Shown in pieces: positions 26,349-33,564 of a DNA stretch of 64,000 nt. The first letter of the stretch is position 1. Each line of letters opens with the position of its first letter. The DNA is from JANXQG01 sp964615095 (GTDB taxonomy: Bacteria; Planctomycetota; Planctomycetia; Pirellulales; Thermoguttaceae), in the NCBI GenBank assembly GCA_964615095.1, contig CAZTPX010000006.1, positions 1 to 64,000 on the forward strand, read 5' to 3'. The translations under genes were made by a program, and so were the position numbers. The notes beneath the pieces were generated by a model that ran no database searches, was not told where the DNA came from, and saw only the letters and a list, made by a program, of their open reading frames with translations.

Positions 26349-27137
26349 TCATCCCGTTGCCTTTGAAGCCCTCGCCTTCAGGCGAGGGTCGTTCACTTCG
26401 TACCGGGTCGCCAAGAACAGCGGCAACCGGTCGCCAAGGATCTTGCGATGTGTTGCCAGGGCCAGTTCTGGCGTGTTCGTGTCGTGGGAAAGATGGCCCA
26501 AGCAGGCCCATTTCATCCGCTTCGACGCAGATGCCAAAAGAAGTTGGGCGGCCTCGACATTGGAGATGTGACCGCCCGGCCCTGCAATCCGTTCTTTATG
26601 CCACTCGGGGCGAGCGGCATTGGCGAGCATGTCGGGATCATAATTGCTCTCCAGCAGTACGGCATCCAGCGATGCGATCACGTCGCCCAGGCCGTCAAAG
26701 ACATGCCCCAGGTCCGTCATGATGCCCAACCGGTGCTTGCCATCGTCCACCACGAACACCACGCCGTCTGCCCCGTCATGGGGCGTAGAAACCGTTTCGA
26801 CCGTCACCTTGCCGACTTGAATCGTTTTCCCGGCAACGAAATACCGGAGGTCTCCGATTTCGCCCAGTGCAAATCGCTTGGCCGCCTCGAAGGTCTTGGC
26901 GGTGGCGTAGATCGGCAGGCCAAACGTGCGGTTCAGGACGCCCATGCTGCGGCAATGGTCAATGTGGTCGTGGGAGATCAGGACGGCATCGACCGCAGTT
27001 ACATCCCGGCCATGCTTGGCGAGCCGCTCTTGGACATCGCTGGCACTGATCCCGGCGTCGAAGAGCAGCTTGACGCCGCCTGCTTCCACGTAGATACAGT
27101 TGCCGTTGCTGCCGGATTGGAGAGAAATGACTTTCAT
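26349..27137 (-). CDS. MBL-fold metallo-hydrolase, YycJ/WalJ-like
   Basis: A 262-residue protein beginning at ATG 27137 (MKVISLQSGSNGNCIYVE), the standard start of this family; the frame runs on upstream without meaning. AVLISHDHIDHCRS is the metal-binding HxHxDH motif. STPHDGADG, MTDLGHVFDG, LLESNYDPDML and LGHLSHDTNTPE supply the later ligands and family hallmarks. Members are cytoplasmic two-metal enzymes thought to act as DNA exonucleases or in cell-wall signalling. The C-terminus after LATRYEVND (PRLKARASKATG) is encoded by the inserted palindromic repeat, so the natural end has been altered. Confidence 0.85.
   Translation of the reverse strand: MKVISLQSGSNGNCIYVEAGGVKLLFDAGISASDVQERLAKHGRDVTAVDAVLISHDHIDHCRSMGVLNRTFGLPIYATAKTFEAAKRFALGEIGDLRYFVAGKTIQVGKVTVETVSTPHDGADGVVFVVDDGKHRLGIMTDLGHVFDGLGDVIASLDAVLLESNYDPDMLANAARPEWHKERIAGPGGHISNVEAAQLLLASASKRMKWACLGHLSHDTNTPELALATHRKILGDRLPLFLATRYEVNDPRLKARASKATG
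26364..26388. repeat. 22-base repeat, copy 2, with a perfect 8-bp hairpin
   Basis: CCCTCGCC (26369-26376) pairs with GGCGAGGG (26381-26388) across TTCA. It lies inside the 3' end of the metallo-hydrolase gene and supplies its last dozen codons. No T-tract follows it on the plus strand. It looks like a small dispersed palindromic element. Confidence 0.7.
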
Positions 27138-27263
27138 GGGAATATTGTATCTCAAGTTCCTGAATTGGACAGGGAAAGCTGGAACCGTGTGGCCCAGTAT
27201 GATATTCTGGAATTCAAACAATTTCCTGGGCCTCGGCCCCATTACCTGTGAAGGAAGAACACG

Positions 27264-27956
27264 ATGAAGAAGATGATGTTGCTGCTGACAGCCTGCCTTG
27301 CATGGGGCATACCGGCAGGTGCCGCTGACGAGGTCATTCCGCCCAAGACGCACCCCGACTCGACGAAATGGGACAACCTGTTCAACAAGGACTTGTCCGA
27401 TGCCATTTTCCCCAAGGGAGTGTGGTACTATGAAAACGGTCTATTGACGGCGACCAAGGACGAGAACATCTGGACGAAGAAGGAATACGGCAACTGCATT
27501 ATCGACCTGGAATTCAAGAATGCTCCCGGAACGAACAGCGGCGTATTCGTGTACGGGAGCGACATGAAGAACTGGGTTCCCAACTCGGTCGAAGTCCAGA
27601 TTCTTGATGACTACTCCCCAAAATGGTCCCGTGCTCCGAAGACTTGGCTGTGCGCCGGTATCTTCGGACGCCTGGCTCCTTCCAAGCAGGTGGTCAAGAA
27701 GGCCGGTGAATGGAACCGCATGACCGTCACCTGCCAGGGACCGAAAATCTACGTGATCCTCAATAGCGAGCACGTCACGGAAATTGACATGAAGAAGTGG
27801 ACTTCCGCCAAGAAGAACCCCGATGGCAGCGACATCCCGCCCTGGCTAAGCCGACCGCTCGCTGAAATGGCTACCAAAGGACACGTCGGTCTGCAAGGAA
27901 AGCACGCTGGGGCACCAATCTACTTCCGTAATGTGAAGATCAAGTCCCTCGACTGA
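27264..27956 (+). CDS. DUF1080 (3-keto-disaccharide hydrolase-like) secreted protein
   Basis: A 230-residue protein with a signal peptide (MKKMMLLLTACLAWGIPAGA). WDNLFNKDLSDAIFPKGVWYYENGLLTAT, IWTKKEYGNCIIDLEFK and NSGVFVYGSD are the standard PF06439 motifs of a concanavalin-like fold. GHVGLQGKHAGAPIYFRNVK closes the sandwich. Family members in planctomycetes are periplasmic and linked to sugar oxidation or hydrolysis of 3-keto-glycosides. It is an orthodox single-domain member. Confidence 0.9.
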   Translation: MKKMMLLLTACLAWGIPAGAADEVIPPKTHPDSTKWDNLFNKDLSDAIFPKGVWYYENGLLTATKDENIWTKKEYGNCIIDLEFKNAPGTNSGVFVYGSDMKNWVPNSVEVQILDDYSPKWSRAPKTWLCAGIFGRLAPSKQVVKKAGEWNRMTVTCQGPKIYVILNSEHVTEIDMKKWTSAKKNPDGSDIPPWLSRPLAEMATKGHVGLQGKHAGAPIYFRNVKIKSLD

Positions 27957-27996
27957 ATCGATTGCCGAAAAGAATCAGGAGGCGTCCTACACTTCG

Positions 27997-28611
27997 ATGG
28001 TCATTTGGTCAATTCTAACCGAGGAGGCGTGGGACCACTTGCAGCGGAAGGGCCGTCTGCGAGTCACTCGCCGCCACCTCATCCAAGAGTTCCTCGGTTC
28101 CTATATTTGGATGGCAGTACAGATGGAACGGCGGCTCACGATTCTAAGGCCGAGCAAAGATGCCATGCCGATCTGGGGTTGGTATCAATGGGAGGGTGCG
28201 GTTCGGCGTAAGCCAGACCTTCGGGCTGGCGGACATCTGCCCGAAGGAACGAAAGGCGTTCGAGTGGAATGCCAAGTGGAAGACTGCCGGGTGTTGCTGT
28301 CCGACTTCGACCTCTGGCATTACGTTCTCAACTACTGGTACTTGCCCGAGACCGAAAAGCATGGAGAGGCATTCGAGAAGAATCTGACCAGTGCTGGCCT
28401 GTCGTTCTACAAATGCGATCACAGTGCCCCATTGCCCCACGCCCAATACCGACGAAAGATCGAAAGGAGTTGGGAGAGAATATTCGACGTGGACTGGGCC
28501 GACAAGGGCCAGGCCATAGCCGATCCCCGAAAACAGAAGTCGATCCAGGCGACCCTCTGGGAACTCGTCCTTGACGATGTTGTACAGGTCAAGGAATTTA
28601 CTGCCAGATAG
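27997..28611 (+). CDS. DUF3841 protein, copy 1
   Basis: A 204-residue cytoplasmic protein starting MVIWSILTEEAWDHLQRKGR, the DUF3841 hallmark. Other conserved parts are MPIWGWYQW, VLLSDFDLWHYVLNYWYLP, SWERIFDVDW and SIQATLWELVLDDV. The family has no known activity and resembles small self-standing modules found scattered in bacterial genomes. The NUDIX gene follows 13 bases later, and this pair recurs in damaged form at 62379-62852. A diverged copy lies at 31827-32438. Confidence 0.88.
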   Translation: MVIWSILTEEAWDHLQRKGRLRVTRRHLIQEFLGSYIWMAVQMERRLTILRPSKDAMPIWGWYQWEGAVRRKPDLRAGGHLPEGTKGVRVECQVEDCRVLLSDFDLWHYVLNYWYLPETEKHGEAFEKNLTSAGLSFYKCDHSAPLPHAQYRRKIERSWERIFDVDWADKGQAIADPRKQKSIQATLWELVLDDVVQVKEFTAR

Positions 28612-28624
28612 AAATAGGAACGCC

Positions 28625-29095
28625 ATGCCCAGACTCAGTGCCGGTCTCCTGATGTACCGCATCAAGGATGGAGTCCTCCAAGTCCTCATGGCCCATCCTG
28701 GCGGCCCCTACTTCGTCAACAAGGACGATGGGGCGTGGACAATTCCCAAAGGCGAACCGGATGCCGACGAAGATTTGCTCGTCACGGCCCAGCGGGAGTT
28801 CGAGGAGGAGGCAGGCGTGAAGCCCATCGGTCCTTTCATCCCGCTGAAACCCATTCAGCAGAAGGGCGGCAAGATCGTCCATGCCTGGGCCTTTGAAGGC
28901 GACTGCGATCCGGCTGCCATCAAAAGCAACACGTTCACGATGGAATGGCCGCCTCGATCAGGGCGGCAAATGGAGTTCCCAGAGATCGACCGGGCCGAGT
29001 TCTTCGATCTGGCGACGGCCAGGAAGAAGATTAAGGCGGGGCAGGAAGCGTTGATCGAGGAGCTTGAAACGATCTTGAAACAGCGAAGCCAATGA
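28625..29095 (+). CDS. NUDIX hydrolase
   Basis: A 156-residue protein from ATG 28625 (MPRLSAGLLMYRIKDG). The Nudix box is complete: GEPDADEDLLVTAQREFEEE, with AGV following. GGPYFVNKDDGAWTIPKGE precedes it. The C-terminal part (MEWPPRSGRQMEFPEIDRAE) is typical of the small ADP-ribose/diadenosine polyphosphate-type group. It hydrolyses a nucleoside diphosphate linked to another moiety; the substrate is unknown. It follows DUF3841 closely, probably as one operon, and has a truncated twin at 62379-62744. Confidence 0.92.
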   Translation: MPRLSAGLLMYRIKDGVLQVLMAHPGGPYFVNKDDGAWTIPKGEPDADEDLLVTAQREFEEEAGVKPIGPFIPLKPIQQKGGKIVHAWAFEGDCDPAAIKSNTFTMEWPPRSGRQMEFPEIDRAEFFDLATARKKIKAGQEALIEELETILKQRSQ

Positions 29096-29174
29096 AGATG
29101 ATCACCACAGGGGTTTTGCCCAGTCGCATTTGCAAGACTATAATCATGACCTGACACTTCAAAAGGAGATCGCC

Positions 29175-30032
29175 ATGACAAGACTTGCCCTCGTTGTGAT
29201 ACTGTTGCTCGGAACCGTTGCCCATGCGGAAGAAAAGCGACCAACCAAGATTTGGAATCTCACCGGCCCGCTCGGTGAAACGCCCAAACACGTTACCGAT
29301 GCCTATCCGCTTTCCGACCAGCAGAACAAGGGCGGCTGGATCAAATTCGAGTCTATGAGCGACGAGTTCAAGGGCAAGGATCTGGACCGCAACAAGTGGG
29401 TCTTGGGGATCGTCGGATGGAAGGGCCGCCAGCCCGGTCTTTTCAGCGAGACAAACGTGACAGTCTCGGGCGGCAAGCTGCACCTGACCATGCGGAAAGA
29501 GACGTTGCCGCCCGAGATGGAAAGACTCGGCTACCACGATTACACTTCCGCCGCCCTGCATTCCAAGGTCCGCTCCAGCTACGGCTACTACGAGGTCAAG
29601 GCCAAGCCGATGGATTCGGGCGGCTCAAGTTCCTTCTGGTTCCACAACGAGGGCAAATCCGACTGGGTTACGGAAATCGACGTGTTCGAGATCGGCGGTA
29701 AGGCCAAGGGTTTTGAGCACAAGGTCAACATCACCCTCCACGTTTGGCAAACGCCCAAGGAGAAGGAACATTGGCAGGTGGGTGGTGCCTGGGTCTCCCC
29801 GTGGCGATTGGCCGACGATTACCACGTTTACGGATTCGATTGGGGAAAGGACGAACTGAGGTTCTACGTGGACGGCGTGCTTGTCCGCTCCGTCGAAAAC
29901 ACGCACTGGCACCAGCCGCTCTTGCTGACCTTCGACAGCGAAACGATGCCCGAGTGGATGGGAATGCCGAAGGACGAAGACTTGCCATCAACGTTCAACA
30001 TCGAATATGTCCGGGCGTGGAAGAAGCAGTGA
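29175..30032 (+). CDS. GH16 family glycoside hydrolase
   Basis: A 285-residue secreted enzyme beginning at ATG 29175, with an AAAGGAG site just before and a signal peptide (TRLALVVILLLGTVAHA). SMSDEFKGKDLDRNKWV opens the jelly roll. WVTEIDVFEIGG contains the catalytic ExDxxE motif of GH16 with both Glu residues present. DYHVYGFDWGKDELRFYVDG is the typical downstream strand pair. The sequence style resembles agarase, porphyranase or carrageenase members, so a beta-linked galactan is a reasonable guess for the substrate, not proven. It sits between NUDIX and DinB genes on the same strand. Confidence 0.9.
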   Translation: MTRLALVVILLLGTVAHAEEKRPTKIWNLTGPLGETPKHVTDAYPLSDQQNKGGWIKFESMSDEFKGKDLDRNKWVLGIVGWKGRQPGLFSETNVTVSGGKLHLTMRKETLPPEMERLGYHDYTSAALHSKVRSSYGYYEVKAKPMDSGGSSSFWFHNEGKSDWVTEIDVFEIGGKAKGFEHKVNITLHVWQTPKEKEHWQVGGAWVSPWRLADDYHVYGFDWGKDELRFYVDGVLVRSVENTHWHQPLLLTFDSETMPEWMGMPKDEDLPSTFNIEYVRAWKKQ

Positions 30033-30048
30033 ATCGAAGGAGTCGATC

Positions 30049-30795
30049 ATGTCTGACCAATCGCTGTTGATGCTGTTGGACGAAGTGCGGGGCAAGACGC
30101 TGCGGTTGCTCCAGAGCGTGACCGACGATGAGACCCGCTGGTCGCCGCCGGAACTCCACAACCATATTCTCTGGCACGCCGGACACAGTTTTGTCCTGGT
30201 CGAGTCGCTTATTACAGAAGCGGCTGGCGAATTGCCCCAGATCCCCGAAGGCTGGTTTGAGATCTTCAGTTGGAAGAGCAATCCCGCCCAGGTGGCCTCG
30301 TACCGCTGGCCGCCGCTGGCACAAATCATCGTCCAGTTGACCGAGCAGCAGGGGCGATTGCGGCGGGTGATCGAACGGCTCAGCGAAGAGCAACTATCCC
30401 GCCCCCTGCCGGGACGAGGCACGCATACTGCTCGCTATGTCATTATCCACGGATTGCACGACGAAGCCTGTCACTCAGGCGAGATCTGGCTTCTGCGGAA
30501 ACTAATCCGGTCTTCAGTAAAGGAGAAGACGAATGCGTCTCACCCGTTACCAAGCCCTGCAACAACTTCGAGCCTCGATGGCCAAACTGCCCATGGTGAT
30601 TTTCCTTTTTGTCACCGTGGTCGTCGTTTGCGATGTCAAGGCAGCGGATTCTCCGCTGACCAAGACCTTCGTCTACAAGAAGACGAAGCAGGCCGATCTG
30701 GAGATCGTCGTCCACTATCCGCCCGGTTAAAAGGACACCGACAACCGGCCCGGTATCGTGTTTTTCTTCGGCGGCGGGTTCCAATTCGGCAGTAA
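30049..30795 (+). CDS. DinB-like four-helix protein with run-on C-terminus
   Basis: ATG 30049 (MSDQSLLMLLDEVRGKT) begins a DinB/YfiT-like fold. LHNHILWHAGHSFV and IIHGLHDEACHSGEIWLLRK supply the metal-binding His residues. The recognisable domain ends at about residue 160 (position 30530), the usual length of the family. The frame then stays open for about 88 more residues, which are the wrong-frame translation of the next gene (esterase start 30533). Either the natural stop was lost or the tail is real and unusual. The function of such proteins is metal-dependent thiol or transferase chemistry; the substrate is unknown. Confidence 0.75.
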   Translation: MSDQSLLMLLDEVRGKTLRLLQSVTDDETRWSPPELHNHILWHAGHSFVLVESLITEAAGELPQIPEGWFEIFSWKSNPAQVASYRWPPLAQIIVQLTEQQGRLRRVIERLSEEQLSRPLPGRGTHTARYVIIHGLHDEACHSGEIWLLRKLIRSSVKEKTNASHPLPSPATTSSLDGQTAHGDFPFCHRGRRLRCQGSGFSADQDLRLQEDEAGRSGDRRPLSARLKGHRQPARYRVFLRRRVPIRQ

Positions 30796-31390
30796 CGAGC
30801 AGTTCAAGCCACAGGCGACCTATCTTGCGAGCCGGGGCATGGTTGCCGCCAGGGCCGACTACCGGGTGAAATCCCGGCACGGCGTCGAACCGGATGCTTG
30901 TGTCGAGGACGCCAAAAGCGCCGTCCGATGGATGCGGCAGAACGCCGCCAAACTCGGCATAGATCCCAATCGTATCGTGGCTGCCGGAAGTTCGTCAGGC
31001 GGCTACCTCGCCGTCGCCACTGCCTGCCCTGGTCTCGACGCCGAAGGGGAAGATGCTCGCATTTCCTCCAAGCCCAATGCCCTGGTTCTGTACAATCCCT
31101 ACCTGCCATCGGCCGCCGAGGAGCCGCACTGGAAGATCGTGCCCAGGTCGCACCTGACGAAAGACACCCCACCGGCGCTGATCATGTTCGGCACGAAAGA
31201 CGAGTTGCTCAAGCGGGCTGAGGTTTACGTGGCGAAATCCAAGGCGGTCGGCCATAGGGCCGAGATGTTTTTGGCTGAGGGCGTCGGCCACGGTTTCTTC
31301 AACCGGCCACCCTGGTCGGAAAAGACGACGCAGCGCATGGATGAGTTCCTGGTGTCGATTGGCTACCTTCAGCGAAAAGCAGACCGATGA
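30533..31390 (+). pseudogene. Alpha/beta hydrolase (esterase) interrupted by one in-frame TAA
   Basis: The frame starts at ATG 30533 with an N-terminal signal peptide (KLPMVIFLFVTVVVVCDVKA), stops at TAA 30728-30730 after HYPPG, and continues in the same frame to 31390. The two parts fit together as one esterase: GIVFFFGGGFQFGS is the oxyanion-hole region, AAGSSSGGYLAV holds the nucleophile Ser, MFGTKDELL the Asp and GVGHGFFN the His. Relatives have Trp where the TAA stands (PPGWK). It could be a recent pseudogene, a read-through site or a sequence error. If translation restarted at ATG 30839 or the GTG codon nearby, the oxyanion region would be lost. Confidence 0.8.
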
Positions 31391-31818
31391 GCATCTACGC
31401 AACTCTATGGCGGATTCAGATTCAAGACCCGGCATCGCCCTTTACTTCGCCCAGATGGGTGCAGGTAACGGCCCAGGCCGTGCCGCCGCACATCGGCAAC
31501 CCGACGCCCGGTTGTGGCTATGAGAAAGGCGATCCCTACTGCGACTTCCTGCCGCCGCCCGTGGAAACGGACGAGGACGGCCAAGCGGAATTCGACCGTG
31601 CCGTGGTGTTCGTCGCCGAAGGGACGAAGAAGGACACGGCCCGGAGCGGGCAGGAATACGTCGATCCGCTCCTGGTGTTGACCGGCAAGGAGTATGCCGA
31701 GATGCCGTTCCAAGTCCTCTTGGACAAGCTCGAAGAGGCCGTCCGCAGCGGCCCACGAGTGGCCATGGAGTACCTGGACGGCGAGAGCGAATCCCAGGTC
31801 TTCACCGAAGACGAGTGA
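31387..31818 (+). CDS. Conserved hypothetical protein (SIYATLW family)
   Basis: A 143-residue protein starting MSIYATLWRIQIQD, with a 4-base ATGA overlap with the esterase stop, so the two are translationally coupled. VTAQAVPPHIGNPTPGCGYEKGD and RAVVFVAEGTKK are the conserved parts that I recognise from hypothetical proteins of actinobacteria and other bacteria. There is no signal peptide or membrane segment. The function is unknown; DUF3841 copy 2 follows 8 bases after the stop. Confidence 0.75.
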   Translation: MSIYATLWRIQIQDPASPFTSPRWVQVTAQAVPPHIGNPTPGCGYEKGDPYCDFLPPPVETDEDGQAEFDRAVVFVAEGTKKDTARSGQEYVDPLLVLTGKEYAEMPFQVLLDKLEEAVRSGPRVAMEYLDGESESQVFTEDE

Positions 31819-31826
31819 CGGGACTC

Positions 31827-32438
31827 ATGGTCATCTGGTCAATCCTTACGCAGCAGGCTTGGGAGCAGTTGCTGCGAAGGGGCCGATTACGGGCCAGTCT
31901 CCGCCACATCATCAAGGAATTTCTCGGCCCGTATCTATGGATGGCCGAGCAGATGGAACGGCGATTGGCAGCGCCGAGGCCCAGCAAGGCCGCCATGCCG
32001 ATCTGGGCTTGGTATAGGTGGACGGCAAGACGCTGCAAGCCAGATTTGCGGGCCACGGGGCATCTTCCCAGAGGGGAGCGGGGAATCAGGCTTGAGATGC
32101 AAGTGGCGGACGAGCGAGTGCTGCTGTCCGACTTCGACCTATGGCATTACGTCCTCAACTACTGGTATCTGCCCGAATCCGAAAGGGCCGGTGATGAATT
32201 TGAGAAGAAGCTGGCCAAGGAGGGGCTGTCGTACTTCAAGTGTGATCACCAACGTCCCCTGCCGCACACCGAGTACCGGCAGGCAATCGAGAAAAGCTGG
32301 GAGAGAATCTTCGAGCTGAACTGGGCGGATCGACAGCATGCAGTCGCCGATCCCCCGGAAAAGAAGTTGATCCAAGCGACCCTTTGGGAATTGGTTCTTG
32401 AGGATGTTTTGGAAGCCACGAACTTCACTGCCAGATAG
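31827..32438 (+). CDS. DUF3841 protein, copy 2
   Basis: A 203-residue paralogue of 27997-28611, starting at ATG 31827 (MVIWSILTQQAWEQLL). It shares MPIWAWYRW, VLLSDFDLWHYVLNYWYLP, KCDH, SWERIFELNWAD and IQATLWELVLEDV. It differs in many surface positions, so the duplication is older than the one seen at 62758-62852. No NUDIX gene follows this copy. Confidence 0.87.
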   Translation: MVIWSILTQQAWEQLLRRGRLRASLRHIIKEFLGPYLWMAEQMERRLAAPRPSKAAMPIWAWYRWTARRCKPDLRATGHLPRGERGIRLEMQVADERVLLSDFDLWHYVLNYWYLPESERAGDEFEKKLAKEGLSYFKCDHQRPLPHTEYRQAIEKSWERIFELNWADRQHAVADPPEKKLIQATLWELVLEDVLEATNFTAR

Positions 32439-32528
32439 GCAGAACCGTCATTCATCTCCTTGACAACAGTTACCACTCCCGTCAAACTAATCGTTTTCCA
32501 ACTCACCACTCACCAGGAAGCCACCATC

Positions 32529-32843
32529 ATGCCAAAGACAGAAGGCACCACAGCCCAAGCGGTGCGGAAGTACCTCAAGGCGAACCCCAAGGCCAAGGCT
32601 GCGGAAGTCGTCGATGCCATGAAGAAGCAGGGCATCGAGACTACATTGAAGTACGTGACAAAACTCAAGTCCACCCGGAGGCGGCGGCGCAAGGCGGTGA
32701 AGCAGGTCGTGGCAGCGGTTGCTCCGACCGGGATCGGCGTCCAGGAGATCAAGGCGGCCTTGTCCTTCATCAAGGGCGTGGGGAGCGTGGATGCGGCGAA
32801 GCAGGCCCTTGCAGCGGCCATTGAGATCAAGAAGGTCGTGTAG
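32529..32843 (+). CDS. Small basic planctomycete protein with HTH-like N-terminus
   Basis: A 104-residue protein starting at ATG 32529 (MPKTEGTTAQAVRKYL); the frame opens earlier at 32460 but that part lacks family features. The N-terminal half (AVRKYLKANPKAKAAEVVDA, then KKQGIETTLKYVTKLKS) resembles small winged-helix or HTH segments common in planctomycetes, followed by a stretch of Arg/Lys (STRRRRRKAVKQ) that could bind nucleic acid. The C-terminal half is helical (ALSFIKGVGSVDAAKQAL). The role is unknown; a nucleoid or regulatory protein is possible. A strong terminator follows. Confidence 0.7.
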   Translation: MPKTEGTTAQAVRKYLKANPKAKAAEVVDAMKKQGIETTLKYVTKLKSTRRRRRKAVKQVVAAVAPTGIGVQEIKAALSFIKGVGSVDAAKQALAAAIEIKKVV

Positions 32844-32900
32844 CACGCATGGCCGCAGAGCAGCCCGATATCCGATAGAGTTCTAGTCCGGTCAACGTTG

Positions 32901-32945
32901 AAAAAAGCCCCTCGTGGCAAGTGCGCCACGAAGGGCTTTTCGTTT
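32901..32945. terminator. Bidirectional Rho-independent terminator
   Basis: A-rich start, then AAGCCCCTCGTGGC pairing with GCCACGAAGGGCTT across a short loop, then TTTTCGTTT. It lies between the convergent small basic protein gene and the monooxygenase gene, so it can serve both strands. Confidence 0.8.
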
Positions 32946-33012
32946 GCGGCAAACATCAGGCACGACGGCTCGTTCTCTCTTGGCAAGGCCAGCGACAGTC
33001 AGTCCAGAAGAT

Positions 33013-33411
33013 TCACTTCAGCAACTCGTAGAAGACGACTTCGCCCTTTTCCGTCTTGCCCTTTAACTTTCCGCCCAGGGCTTTCATGTGCGGGGTTTTC
33101 CCGTGAGCATCAATTGCCGCCTTGCTGGCCCACTGCTCGTAGAACATGAACTGCGTCTTGTCGGACTTCGACTGATGAAGATTGTAGCAGAGGCAGCCGG
33201 GCTCTTTCCGGGTCGGCTCGACCATTCCCAAGAGAACTTCCTTCACGGCCTCTTCCTGTCCAGGCTTGGCCTTGATCGTTGCCGTCAGGATGATGCCTTC
33301 CTTGGGCATGTCGGACGTTGCGACTCCTTCGGCCACGGCTTCGCCAGCAAAACAGGGCAATGCGGCCAAGGCTGCGCCTCCGGCCAGCAACGTGCGTCGG
33401 TTGATTGTCAT
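33013..33411 (-). CDS. Tat-exported antibiotic-biosynthesis-monooxygenase-like (ABM) protein
   Basis: A 132-residue protein. NRRTLLAGGAALAALPCFA is a twin-arginine signal peptide. The mature part is a ferredoxin-like ABM fold (IILTATIKAKPGQEEAVKE, EPGCLCYNLHQSKSD, FMFYEQWASKAAIDAHG, TPHMKAL), which in YgiN-type proteins oxidises quinols. It is a dimeric alpha/beta barrel with no cofactor needed in known members. Export of this fold is a little unusual. It is convergent with the small basic gene and divergent from the GH127-like gene. Confidence 0.88.
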   Translation of the reverse strand: MTINRRTLLAGGAALAALPCFAGEAVAEGVATSDMPKEGIILTATIKAKPGQEEAVKEVLLGMVEPTRKEPGCLCYNLHQSKSDKTQFMFYEQWASKAAIDAHGKTPHMKALGGKLKGKTEKGEVVFYELLK

Positions 33412-33564
33412 AATTGTTCGCTCCAGTAGATGGGTTGTGAATATGCCAGCTTACCCTAGATCGCCATGGACTGCAATCGTCACCGGACGGCAAACACCGG
33501 ATAGTGACGGTTGACAAGGCCGATTCGTGGAAGGAAAATCATGCTCAAGATAAGGAGAACTGTG

